From NCBI GenBank assembly GCA_041747435.1, contig JBGTFE010000117.1:71160-135159 (forward strand): DNA of 64,000 nucleotides. The letters run 5' to 3'. This document shows, piece after piece, positions 51,483 through 59,560 of the stretch. Position 1 is the first letter of the stretch, and each line of letters opens with the position of its first letter. This DNA is from JBGTFE01 sp041747435. GTDB taxonomy: Bacteria; Acidobacteriota; Blastocatellia; Pyrinomonadales; Pyrinomonadaceae. The position numbers were made by a program, and so were the translations under genes. Under the pieces are notes generated by a model. That model was given only the letters and a program-made list of their open reading frames with translations, did not search any database and was not told the origin of the DNA.

Positions 51483-53489
51483 TTAACTGAGCAATTCTTT
51501 AAATTCATCCTCATTCAAAACTGTCACACCAAAGGTTTTCGCTTTCGTCAACTTCGATCCTGCATCTTCACCCGCGACGACAAAATCGGTTTTTTTGCTG
51601 ACCGAAGACGAAACGCGACCGCCGCGCTGCTCGATAAGATTCGCGGCTTCGTCGCGCGTGAATTGTTCCAATTTGCCTGTCAAAACAAAAGTTTTTCCGA
51701 CGAAATTTTCGTCAAAATTCGCCGCCGCGTCGCCGCCGAGCTCGGTTTTTACACCGACGGCTTTTAATCTCTCAACAATTTCTACGTTGTTTGGGTCGCC
51801 GAACCAATTAAATACGCTTTCGGCGACAGCCAAACCGATCTCGTGGATCGCGTCGAGATCTTCGACCGACGCTTCCGCCAGTTTATCGATCGAACGATAA
51901 TGATTTGCAAGAATTTTCGCGTAGCGTTCGCCGACGTGGCGAATATCGATTCCGTAAAGAAGTCTCTGCAAACCGCGCGTTTTTGAAGCTTCAATTTGCT
52001 CCACTAAATTCGACGCGCTTTTTTCCGCCATTCGTTCGAGTTCAGCGATCTGCTCGAGGGTCAGATCATAAATATCGGCGACGTTTTTGACGATTCCGAG
52101 GTCGACGAGCTTATCGATCAAAACCCAGCCGAGCCCTTCGATGTCCATCGCCTTCCGCATCGCAAAATATCCGATGCGCGCCTTTACTTTTGCCGGGCAA
52201 ACGGGATTTGTGCAGCGGCGGACGGCTTCGCCCGGCGGTCGAACGGCGTCAAAACCGCAAACCGGACAAATTGTCGGGAATTCATATTCGCGTTCGGTTC
52301 CATCGCGGCGAGATTCGATCACCTGCAAAACCTGCGGAATGATTTCGCCTGATTTCTCGATCAAAACATGATCGCCAAGTTTGATATTCAATCTTTTTAT
52401 TTCGTCCTCGTTGTGCAAAGACGCGCGCGAAACGGTCGTTCCGGCAAGCAAAACCGGTTCGAGATTTGCGACCGGCGTGAGCGCTCCGGTGCGCCCGACC
52501 TGCACGTGAATGTCGTTGAGGCGCGTCGTCGCCTGCATCGCGGGATATTTGTAGGCGATCGCCCAGCGCGGTGCTTTGGTCGTCGCGCCAAATTCTTCCT
52601 GAAGCTGCGTCTGGTTAACTTTTACGACGACGCCGTCGATGTCGTAGTCGAGCGAATCGCGAACGGACAGCATTTTTTCAACAAATTCAGCAAGCTCGTC
52701 AAAATTTTTGCAAAGCGCGCGGTGCGGATTTACATGAAAACCTTTTGCAGCAAGCCAATCAAAAATTTCCCAGTGCGTCGCGAACATCTTTTGGGTTCCG
52801 CGCAAAAGATCGTAAGGAAACATATCCAATTTTCGAGTCGCAACAATGCTCGAATCGAGCTGGCGCAGCGTTCCCGACGCAAAATTGCGCGGATTTGCGT
52901 AAGTTTTTTCGCCCTGCATTTCGAGCTCGGCGTTGATCTTTTCAAAAACGGAACGCGGCATAAAAACTTCGCCGCGAACTTCGGCTTTTTCCGGAAAATC
53001 GCCTTTTAGACGAAGCGGAATTGTTCGAATTGTTTTGACGTTGCTGTACACGTCGTCGCCGACCGAGCCGTCGCCGCGCGTTGCCCCCGCGATCAAAACG
53101 CCGTTTTCGTAATGAAGCGCAACGCTCAAGCCGTCAATTTTTAATTCCGCGACGTAATCAAAATCACGTCCGTCTGCCAACTTCTGAGATCTTTCGTCAA
53201 ACGCTTTCAGATCTTCGAGATCGTAGGAATTATCGAGCGACATCAGCGGAACGCTGTGAACAAAAGACTTAAAGCTTTCCGCGCGTCCGCCGACACGCTG
53301 CGTCGGAGAATCGGGCGTGATAAGCTCCGGATTTTCTTCTTCCAGCGTTTTCAGCCGCGCGATCAAAGCGTCAAATTCCGCATCGGCAATTTCCGGCTCG
53401 TCGTTTTGATAATAAAGCTCGTTGTGCCGTTCGATCTCGGCGCGAAGCTTTTGGATTTCGGTTTCGATATTTTGTTCAGGATTTGTCAT
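51483..53489 (-). CDS. ligA: NAD-dependent DNA ligase
   Basis: This 668-residue DNA ligase seals nicks using NAD. The adenylated lysine is K117 in AELKIDGLSV. The oligonucleotide-binding fold, a four-cysteine zinc finger (CPVCGFDAVRPPGEAVRRC then CPAKV), helix-hairpin-helix repeats and a C-terminal BRCT domain (VGKTFVLTGKLEQFTRDEA) are all in place. The start overlaps the stop of the upstream mazF-like gene as ATGA, so ligA may be read from the same transcript and coupled to it. Confidence 0.97.
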   Translation of the reverse strand: MTNPEQNIETEIQKLRAEIERHNELYYQNDEPEIADAEFDALIARLKTLEEENPELITPDSPTQRVGGRAESFKSFVHSVPLMSLDNSYDLEDLKAFDERSQKLADGRDFDYVAELKIDGLSVALHYENGVLIAGATRGDGSVGDDVYSNVKTIRTIPLRLKGDFPEKAEVRGEVFMPRSVFEKINAELEMQGEKTYANPRNFASGTLRQLDSSIVATRKLDMFPYDLLRGTQKMFATHWEIFDWLAAKGFHVNPHRALCKNFDELAEFVEKMLSVRDSLDYDIDGVVVKVNQTQLQEEFGATTKAPRWAIAYKYPAMQATTRLNDIHVQVGRTGALTPVANLEPVLLAGTTVSRASLHNEDEIKRLNIKLGDHVLIEKSGEIIPQVLQVIESRRDGTEREYEFPTICPVCGFDAVRPPGEAVRRCTNPVCPAKVKARIGYFAMRKAMDIEGLGWVLIDKLVDLGIVKNVADIYDLTLEQIAELERMAEKSASNLVEQIEASKTRGLQRLLYGIDIRHVGERYAKILANHYRSIDKLAEASVEDLDAIHEIGLAVAESVFNWFGDPNNVEIVERLKAVGVKTELGGDAAANFDENFVGKTFVLTGKLEQFTRDEAANLIEQRGGRVSSSVSKKTDFVVAGEDAGSKLTKAKTFGVTVLNEDEFKELLS

Positions 53490-53830
53490 AAAAACAAAAC
53501 GAGACGCAAGCCGTTATCGATCTGTTCCATTTTTTTATCGGAAATGGTGCTGACGTAGTCACGGAGAACACTGTCATCAACCGTAAAAAGTTGAGAAACA
53601 TTCACCACGGATTCTTTTGGCAGACCGCTTTGGTTAGTAGTTAGCCGGACGTTTCCCAGAGAGTTGGCTAGTTTGGTATTGGTAGTGATAATAGCTATGA
53701 CAACCGTATTTATCTGACTTCGATTAAATGTGTCGGACTGAATTATAAGGACCGGACGAGGATAGCCCGGACTCGATCCGACCGGTTCCGGCAGGTTTGC
53801 CCACCAAATATCTCCGCGTCCAATTACCAT
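53486..53830 (-). CDS. MazF/PemK-family toxin (endoribonuclease)
   Basis: This 114-residue protein begins MVIGRGDIWWANLPEPVGSS, then GYPRPVLIIQSDTFN, the typical MazF opening with the catalytic arginine after PGYP. VVIAIITTNTKLA, GNVRLTTNQSGLPKESVVNV and SQLFTVD complete the fold. It should cut mRNA at short motifs. It overlaps its antitoxin by 7 bp and ligA by 4 bp. Confidence 0.9.
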   Translation of the reverse strand: MVIGRGDIWWANLPEPVGSSPGYPRPVLIIQSDTFNRSQINTVVIAIITTNTKLANSLGNVRLTTNQSGLPKESVVNVSQLFTVDDSVLRDYVSTISDKKMEQIDNGLRLVLFL

Positions 53831-54060
53831 TCGTCTTTTGGCAAGGAAAGCGCCGCCATTTTCATCATTACCGGATCGATTTCCGCTTTTTCTTTGCTGT
53901 AAAATTCATTAAGTTTTGCGGTGATCTCTTCATCGTCAAGCTCTTCGCCAAGTTTTTTCACGCCCATAGCGAAAATCTGGCTTCGAGAAACTTTTAGTTT
54001 TTTCGCCAGCCTTTCGCTTAATTCAAATACTTCATTTGGAACTGAAATCGCAGTTTTCAT
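53824..54060 (-). CDS. MazE/ribbon-helix-helix antitoxin
   Basis: This 78-residue protein has an N-terminal ribbon-helix-helix motif (MKTAISVPNEVFELSERLAK then KLKVSRSQIFAMGVKKL) for DNA binding and a flexible C-terminal tail for toxin binding (MMKMAALSLPKDEW). It precedes and overlaps the mazF-like gene. The palindrome ATAACCATGGTTAT just upstream (54071-54084) is a probable operator for autoregulation. Confidence 0.87.
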   Translation of the reverse strand: MKTAISVPNEVFELSERLAKKLKVSRSQIFAMGVKKLGEELDDEEITAKLNEFYSKEKAEIDPVMMKMAALSLPKDEW

Positions 54061-54070
54061 AAATTAAGAG

Positions 54071-54084
54071 TATAACCATGGTTA
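54071..54084. promoter_or_regulatory. Probable operator of the mazEF pair
   Basis: ATAACCATGGTTAT is a perfect 14-bp palindrome 11 bp before the antitoxin start codon. Antitoxins of this class repress their own operon through such sites, so this is the likely binding site. It lies close to the expected promoter. Confidence 0.6.
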
Positions 54085-54093
54085 TACCAAAAA

Positions 54094-55143
54094 TCAATCC
54101 ATAAATTCAGCGATCAAGCGGTGAAAATGATGCGTTCCCTGCTCGCGTGTGGGCGAATATCTGCCGCGTTCGTAAAAGCGCGATCGAATTCCTTTCTGCA
54201 CCGCTTCGACGACTTTTTGATCTTCCAACTCGACGCGATTCAGATCGGCGCCCGCGCCTTTTTCGAGTTTTGATTCGTCTGAAACAAAGGTCAGATACGA
54301 AACTTTTGTCAGATCGGGTTTCAACGGCTTAACGATGTTCACGGACAAACCCCACGGATAAAAATTAAACATCAAATTCGGAAAAATGAAGAAATAAAAT
54401 GCAGCCGGGAGCGCAGGCAGCTTGCCTGCAGTGAGCGCGGAGCGCGAAGAATCCAGCGCCGTTTGCAAACTCGAAAATTTAAAGGTTTCCGTCGTGTAGC
54501 TGCTAAAATCGATGGCTTCGTTCAAGGATTGATGAACGAAGGGAATATGAAATCCTTCGAGATAGTTCTCGCAATACAAAGCCCAATGCGCCTTCACCTC
54601 ATAGTCTCGCGCCGAAGCAAACTGCAAAGTTTCCAAATCGATCGCGCGAGTTTTTTCCTTCATCTCGACGAGAAATTCGTCCAGCGGCGCAACCGGAGCA
54701 ATTGACGCGAACAGGAACTTTGCCCACGTGCCAAACGGAATTCTAGGCAAATTATCTTTTTCCGACGGAAAATTTTCCACCGATTCGAATTCCGGCATCG
54801 ACAGGAATTTTCCGTCAAGCGCAAAACGTCTGCCGTGATAGCCGCAGCGAATTCCGTTTGCTTCGCACGGAGTTTCGACAAGAATTTTGCCGCGATGAGT
54901 GCAAATGTTTGAGAGACAATTGAATTCGCCGCCGTTTCGGGTGATCAAGATCGGCTCATCGAGAAAATTCTCGAGGATCGTGTGCGGCTCGATATTGTTG
55001 ACTTCATCGACATTTCCGACGAACTGCCACGTTCGCGCAAAGATCTTCTCTTTTGATTCGTGGAAATATTTTTCGTCCGTGTAGAATTCGGAGATGAGCG
55101 TTTCGGCGCAGCGAATGTCGGGATCGATATCGAAAATACTCAT
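54094..55143 (-). CDS. Rieske-type oxygenase large (alpha) subunit, interrupted in frame by repeat E
   Basis: This 349-residue aromatic-ring-hydroxylating-type oxygenase has a Rieske [2Fe-2S] site (CTHRG, then GIRCGYHGRRFALDGKF: two cysteines and two histidines). The mononuclear-iron domain follows (CENYLEGFHIPFVHQSL, supplying N/H/H). Between ALD and AFYFFIFPNLM lies SSRSALTAGKLPALPA, which is encoded by the interspersed palindrome E. The frame is kept, so the gene still reads through. The segment lies in the catalytic domain, before the conserved FYFFIFPNLM, so activity may be affected. The oxygenase type (glycine betaine, choline or aromatic substrate) cannot be assigned. Confidence 0.87.
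   Translation of the reverse strand: MSIFDIDPDIRCAETLISEFYTDEKYFHESKEKIFARTWQFVGNVDEVNNIEPHTILENFLDEPILITRNGGEFNCLSNICTHRGKILVETPCEANGIRCGYHGRRFALDGKFLSMPEFESVENFPSEKDNLPRIPFGTWAKFLFASIAPVAPLDEFLVEMKEKTRAIDLETLQFASARDYEVKAHWALYCENYLEGFHIPFVHQSLNEAIDFSSYTTETFKFSSLQTALDSSRSALTAGKLPALPAAFYFFIFPNLMFNFYPWGLSVNIVKPLKPDLTKVSYLTFVSDESKLEKGAGADLNRVELEDQKVVEAVQKGIRSRFYERGRYSPTREQGTHHFHRLIAEFMD
54407..54446 (-). repeat. Interspersed palindrome E, copy 4, inside the Rieske gene
   Basis: GGGAGCGCAGGCAGCTTGCC then TGCAGTGAGCGCGGAGCGCG. The first hairpin (GCAGGCA/TGCCTGC) is intact, and the second has changed to GCGC-type pairing. All four copies of E are free of stop codons in one frame that reads AGKLPAL or a close variant. 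Confidence 0.88.
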
Positions 55144-55153
55144 AAGATTTGTA

Positions 55154-55228
55154 GCCGCAGATGAACGCAGATGACGCGGATAAAATTATTTTGATCAAAA
55201 TCCGCGTTCGTCCGCGTAAATCCGCGGC
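55154..55228. repeat. Inverted repeat of the GCAGATGAACGCAGAT type
   Basis: GCCGCAGATGAACGCAGATG then ACGCGGAT at the left is the inverse of ATCCGCGTTCGTCCGCGTAA then ATCCGCGGC at the right, with an AT-rich loop. It fills the gap between the Rieske and acetyltransferase genes. Confidence 0.8.
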
Positions 55229-55233
55229 TCGAA

Positions 55234-55983
55234 TTATTCTTCAAAAAGTAAAAACTTTGGATCTGACTGACTTCTTTCAAATCCTTTCGCGATCAAACCT
55301 TCTGCAAAAGCCGTTTGAAATTCAGTTTTTATTCTTTTTTGCTCGGCAATCGCGGCTTCCGGATCATTCTCGACAAGCGTATTCCAATCGTTCGGAATTT
55401 CAATGGTTCTGACAATTGAGCCTTTTTCTGCGAAGTTTTCACCCTTTGAAAGCGCGATCACTTTCTCGCTCGTCAAGTTCCATTCGGCAAAAAGACGGTC
55501 GCTATCGATTCCGAGGTTTCCGCCTTGCTTGTGCAAAGTTGAATAATCGGTCCCGTAAAAATTCGGTTGGTAATCGCGAACAACGGCGCCAAGCTTTTCC
55601 AAATTGAAATAAGCATTTCGCGCCTGAGTTGGCTGAAAAGTCCATTTTATATGATCGACTCCGCGCGCAAGCGCTTCCGCGCGCTGCGCCCATTTCAATT
55701 GGGCGCCAACGCCGTGACTTTGGAATTCGCGTTTTACCGCAGTCATATGCGAGTAAAAAAATTTCTTATTTCCAGAAAAAGCCGGAACCGACAAAACGAA
55801 ACCGATGAGGTCGTCGTCCGCAAAAGCGCCGAGCGTAAAGCCGCCCGCGCCGCGTGTAACGACAAAATGGCGAACGGGCGAGATTTCGACTTCCGGCAGA
55901 GCGAAGATCTCGCGCTGCACCGCCACGCATTCGCCGAGTTCCTTAACGGACACGCATTCGCGAATTGTAATTTCCGGTTCCAC
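55234..55983 (-). CDS. GNAT-superfamily N-acetyltransferase-like protein
   Basis: This 249-residue protein belongs to the predicted GNAT group with a core of about 150 residues (FTLGAFADDDLIGFVLSVPA, then HMTAVKREFQSHGVGAQLKW, where the Q-x-x-G-x-G/A part is the acetyl-CoA loop). WTFQPTQARNAYFNLEKLGA is the fourth motif. The C-terminal 80 residues are less familiar. Substrate unknown. It is downstream of an AT-rich gap, and its stop is 6 bp from a repeat. Confidence 0.75.
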   Translation of the reverse strand: MEPEITIRECVSVKELGECVAVQREIFALPEVEISPVRHFVVTRGAGGFTLGAFADDDLIGFVLSVPAFSGNKKFFYSHMTAVKREFQSHGVGAQLKWAQRAEALARGVDHIKWTFQPTQARNAYFNLEKLGAVVRDYQPNFYGTDYSTLHKQGGNLGIDSDRLFAEWNLTSEKVIALSKGENFAEKGSIVRTIEIPNDWNTLVENDPEAAIAEQKRIKTEFQTAFAEGLIAKGFERSQSDPKFLLFEE

Positions 55984-56118
55984 GTAATTTTATGGTAAAT
56001 GATGAATCCTAAAATCGTAAATTCCGCGAATAAAATATCTCTTAACTTTTGCTGCGGCTTTTTGTTATCATAAATTTGGCTGCCAATCCCCTTTCCTCAG
56101 CCGCTCAAAATTTCACCA

Positions 56119-57684
56119 ATGTCTTCTCAAACTAACCTGGAAATAAAAGGAAATCTGCAAGACCATCCGCTTGCCGAACTGCTGCTCGAAGTTTCGGAAA
56201 CGAATCTGAGCGGCTCGATCCGGGTTGCAAAGGGCGAGCAAAAGGTGGTCGTCTATCTGAACGAGGGCGCAGTGGTTTTCGCGGTTTCGAATATGCGGCA
56301 GCATCGTCTCGCAGCGATGGTAAAAGAGAGTCGGAAGGTTTCGCCGGAAAAAATCGCTTCTCTTCCGAAATATGCAAACGACCTAGACTTCGCGAAAGCG
56401 CTGGTCAAAAAACAGCTTCTGACAAAAGTCCAGAAGGACGAATTGTGTGTCGGGCAAATTAAGGAAATTTTCCGAACGGTTTTTGCGTGGAAAGACGGCA
56501 GTTGGACGTTTAGCTCGCTCGCGCGAATACGGGAAGACATTCACTTTCAGGTCGATTTGCGTCCGCTTTTGTTGAATTATGCGCGAAATTTGTCGCGAGC
56601 TTCGATCGTCCGGCGGTTCAGGAGCCTGCAAGAATCTTTTCGCGTCAAGCCGCATCAGCCGGAAATTGATTTTCAGCCGCAGGAAGCTTTTGTATTGTCC
56701 AGATTTGAAGACGAAGCGCTTAGTGTCGAGCAGGTAAGATCGCTCAGCGGGCTGTCGGATTTTGAAACGCTGCACATTATATACACGCTATGGCTCGCGG
56801 GTTTACTTTGGCGGCAAGGCTGGAACACGGCGTTTACAGCGCGCGCAGTTTCTGAGATCCTGGCGGCAAAAATCCGCAAAAAACAATCTGCCGCGCCCGA
56901 ACCTGAAGCCGAAGAAATCTTAGAAAGCGAACCGCCGGTCGAGATCGAAATTCCGGAAGAATCGCCGGAAATCATCGAAGAAGCCGTACCGGACATTCTT
57001 ACGCTTGATGAATACCTCGCCCAAAACGAAGCAGCCACAAACCATTACGCCACTCTCGGCGTCGCGCTAAAGGCTCCGATAGCGGAAATCAAAAAGTCCT
57101 ATTTCGCATTTGCAAAACAATTTCACCCCGATCTTTTTCATCGCAATGCCGAGCCGGGGGTTCATCGCCGCATCCAAACCGCGTTTTCGAAGGTCGCGCA
57201 GGCATATGACACACTTCGCGATGCCGATTCGCGCGAAGTTTACGATTTCAAACTTCGCAAAGAGCTTGTCTATTTGGAAACCTCAGTTAGCGACGGAACG
57301 TCTGGGGAAAAGACCGATACGATCGGTTATGCGCGGCAAGCGGCAGAATTTTTCGAGCACGGATTTACGCTTTTGATGGAAGAATATTACGAAGACGCGC
57401 TACCGTATCTCGCGCGCGCCGTTCATTTCGCTGGAGAAAACGCGCGTTACCGAGCTTTTTACGGCAAAGCGCTGGCGTATGAAGATAAACACAAGGGCGA
57501 AGCAGAAATACAGGCGGCGATAAAACTCGACCCCGAAAATCCGATCTACCGGCTCATTCTTGCAGAGTTTTTCGTCGAAAATAACTTGCCGAAACGCGCA
57601 GAAGGCGAGCTCAAACGCCTGCTCGCGATCGCTCCGGACAATCTCGATGCGCAAAGACTGCTCGACAGCCTGACGGCGAAATAG
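56119..57684 (+). CDS. DUF4388 plus DnaJ domain plus TPR protein
   Basis: This is a 521-residue cytoplasmic protein. The N-terminus (LEIKGNLQDHPLAELLLEVS then GSIRVAKGEQKVVVYLNEGA) is a DUF4388/PATAN domain, seen in signalling proteins of gliding or biofilm bacteria. A winged-helix-like middle part follows. A J domain lies at about 310-380 (NHYATLGVALKAPIAEIKKS, and HPD in KQFHPDLFHRN) and would recruit an Hsp70 partner. Two or three TPRs end the protein. It likely couples a signalling adaptor to chaperone action. The downstream HD gene on the same strand may belong to the same unit. Confidence 0.87.
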   Translation: MSSQTNLEIKGNLQDHPLAELLLEVSETNLSGSIRVAKGEQKVVVYLNEGAVVFAVSNMRQHRLAAMVKESRKVSPEKIASLPKYANDLDFAKALVKKQLLTKVQKDELCVGQIKEIFRTVFAWKDGSWTFSSLARIREDIHFQVDLRPLLLNYARNLSRASIVRRFRSLQESFRVKPHQPEIDFQPQEAFVLSRFEDEALSVEQVRSLSGLSDFETLHIIYTLWLAGLLWRQGWNTAFTARAVSEILAAKIRKKQSAAPEPEAEEILESEPPVEIEIPEESPEIIEEAVPDILTLDEYLAQNEAATNHYATLGVALKAPIAEIKKSYFAFAKQFHPDLFHRNAEPGVHRRIQTAFSKVAQAYDTLRDADSREVYDFKLRKELVYLETSVSDGTSGEKTDTIGYARQAAEFFEHGFTLLMEEYYEDALPYLARAVHFAGENARYRAFYGKALAYEDKHKGEAEIQAAIKLDPENPIYRLILAEFFVENNLPKRAEGELKRLLAIAPDNLDAQRLLDSLTAK

Positions 57685-57689
57685 TTACA

Positions 57690-57772
57690 CTATTCCCTGA
57701 TTCCGGATTCCAAACCGCAAATTCCAAATTACGAAAATCTGGAATATGGAATCTGAAATTTGGAATTCGTTT
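57690..57772. repeat. ATTCCAAATTCC-type short repeats
   Basis: GATTCCGGATTCCAAACC, GCAAATTCCAAATTACG and inverted GGAATATGGAATCTG fill the gap between the DnaJ-like and HD genes. Relatives lie at 59464-59560 and 60914-60935. Confidence 0.7.
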
Positions 57773-57773
57773 T

Positions 57774-58484
57774 ATGGAAAGCATTTTTGCCGTAGAGCCG
57801 CAATTTGACGAAAAGATCCTAAAAATTGCTGCCGCGACGGACAAATTCGAAGGTTATGCGCACCCGCACGCGACGCGAATCGCTGCAATCGGGGATGCGC
57901 TGGCTCGGAAATTCAATTTTGCGTCGCACGATCTTTTCGCGCTCCGCCAGGCGGCGCTGGTTCACGATGTCGGCGAGATCGTGATGAATCGCGATTATTT
58001 TAAGAGTTCCCGGCTTTTGACGGTTGACGAGCGCATCGATATGCAGCGTCATCCCGTCATCGGCGAGCAGGAAGCAGCCAAACAGGGCTTTTCAAAGGCA
58101 GTGCAGCTTATTGTCCGCTGGCATCACGAATGGTGGAACGGCAGCGGCTACCCGGACGCGCTCGAAGGCGAAAATATTCCGCTTGCATCGAGAATTTTGC
58201 GCCTTGCGGACACGTATGCCGCTCTTACCGACGCGCGATCTTATAGCCCGCCGATCTCTTCGGACGAGGCGCGCAGATATTTGATCGAATGGGCTGGAAT
58301 CGAGTTTGACCCGAAGATCGTGCAGGCTTTTTTAAGTTTGAAAGACTTCGATGAACTTCGGTCGTATGCAGATGCTGTCGAAACCGTCGATGTCGATTCT
58401 CGAGCCGCGGAGAAAGTTAAGATTCGGGAGCCGGAAAAGGAACGGGAGATCGCTTTTGAGCTTTTTAATGACTTCATCGAGTGA
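57774..58484 (+). CDS. HD-domain phosphohydrolase
   Basis: This 236-residue cytoplasmic protein has metal ligands in HPHATRIAAIGDALARKF, HDLFALRQAALVHDVGEIVM (HD pair), IDMQRHPVIGEQEA and RWHHEWWNGSGYPDALEGEN, the last with a GYP triplet. It therefore belongs to the HD-GYP-like group, though it is a short form without the full C-terminal extension. It is predicted to hydrolyse cyclic di-GMP or a related nucleotide. The end overlaps by 17 bp a possible start of the next gene. Confidence 0.85.
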   Translation: MESIFAVEPQFDEKILKIAAATDKFEGYAHPHATRIAAIGDALARKFNFASHDLFALRQAALVHDVGEIVMNRDYFKSSRLLTVDERIDMQRHPVIGEQEAAKQGFSKAVQLIVRWHHEWWNGSGYPDALEGENIPLASRILRLADTYAALTDARSYSPPISSDEARRYLIEWAGIEFDPKIVQAFLSLKDFDELRSYADAVETVDVDSRAAEKVKIREPEKEREIAFELFNDFIE

Positions 58485-58536
58485 TTTCCGCGCTCAAAAT
58501 GCGCTCCAAAAGTGCGAAGATAAACACTTTTTTTCT

Positions 58537-59463
58537 ATGATCCAATCAAAAACAGCTCAAAAAGGCTGGCTCGCATTTGAATTGAACGTTTTGCGCCGTA
58601 TGGAATTCAATTCCGCGGCGCTGCCGTTTTCCGCCGAGCCGAATCTCGGCGCGTATCTGAAGCGCGGCGGCGCGCGCGTTTTGGCAAACGATCTGACGCA
58701 TTCCGGTTGGACAAAAGCGGTCGCGGCGATTCAGAACAACGCGGAAACACTGTCTGATGACGACGTCAATGTCGTGCTTGAAGACGCGTATATTCCGCAT
58801 CACCGCATGCAAAATCCTGCGCTCAAAAATTGGTTCACGGAAACGGATTCGTGGTGGTTTGACAACATTCGCGGAAATGTCGAAAAACTCGCTTCGCCAA
58901 TCGCGCGCGCCATTGCGTTAAGCCTCGGAATGAAAGTCGGCGATTACGTTTTTTCGTTCAACGAAGAAACGCTCGAGCTTCGACAGCCGCTTTCAAGTGT
59001 TTTTCGGCGCCTTTGGAGCGCGCTGCCCGAGCCGGTTAATAACGGTCAGAACAATACGTGCTCAAATCTTGCCGCATACGAATTTCTCGCCGAAAATTAC
59101 GCCGATCTGATGTTTCTGCGCCTGCCGCGCGCGGAAAACCGCAGCCTTCGAGACGCTCTCGGCAAGGCGGCTTGGCGCGAGGAATGGCTGCGCGGCGGCG
59201 ATTTTTGGGCAGATATCGAAGCCGCACAGACAAATCGTCTCGGCGCGGCGATCGAGACAAAATCGCAGTATCTCAATCTGCTCGAAGACCTTTTGAGCAC
59301 GGCTTCCAACATTCCGAACTGGGCGATCGCGCATATTGACGACGGCTTTGTCTCGACGCGCGATGTCGTCGAATGTGTCGGTCGCGTGCGACGCGTCGAT
59401 ACGATCTACTCAAAGGATTTCACCGAGCTTATAGGAACGAAAGCCGTTATGATCACTGCATAA
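58537..59463 (+). CDS. Methylase-like (D12-type) uncharacterised protein
   Basis: A protein of about 308 residues. I put the start at 58537; an alternative ATG at 58468 overlaps the preceding gene, and neither has a strong ribosome-binding site. The opening EFNSAALPFSAEPNLGAYLK then GGARVLANDLTHSGWTKAVA resembles the N-terminal part of D12-class adenine methylases (motif X and I region). The expected DPPY is not obvious; LMFLRLPRAEN lies where it would be. It may therefore be an inactive relative or a different Rossmann protein. It ends near VGRVRRVDTIYSKDFTELIG. It probably shares a transcript with the HD gene. Confidence 0.55.
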   Translation: MIQSKTAQKGWLAFELNVLRRMEFNSAALPFSAEPNLGAYLKRGGARVLANDLTHSGWTKAVAAIQNNAETLSDDDVNVVLEDAYIPHHRMQNPALKNWFTETDSWWFDNIRGNVEKLASPIARAIALSLGMKVGDYVFSFNEETLELRQPLSSVFRRLWSALPEPVNNGQNNTCSNLAAYEFLAENYADLMFLRLPRAENRSLRDALGKAAWREEWLRGGDFWADIEAAQTNRLGAAIETKSQYLNLLEDLLSTASNIPNWAIAHIDDGFVSTRDVVECVGRVRRVDTIYSKDFTELIGTKAVMITA

Positions 59464-59560
59464 ATTCCAGATTCCAGATTCCAGATTCCATATTCGAAAT
59501 TTTATTCGTCAGTGATTTCCGGTCTGGAATCTGGAATTTGGAATTTGGAATTTGTCTCGC
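59464..59560. repeat. GATTCCAGATTCCA short tandem and inverted repeats
   Basis: Four near-copies of the 8-mer ATTCCAGA lie at 59464-59492, and inverted GGAATTTGGAATTTGG at 59535-59555. The second part overlaps the last codons of the MFS gene. Confidence 0.8.
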
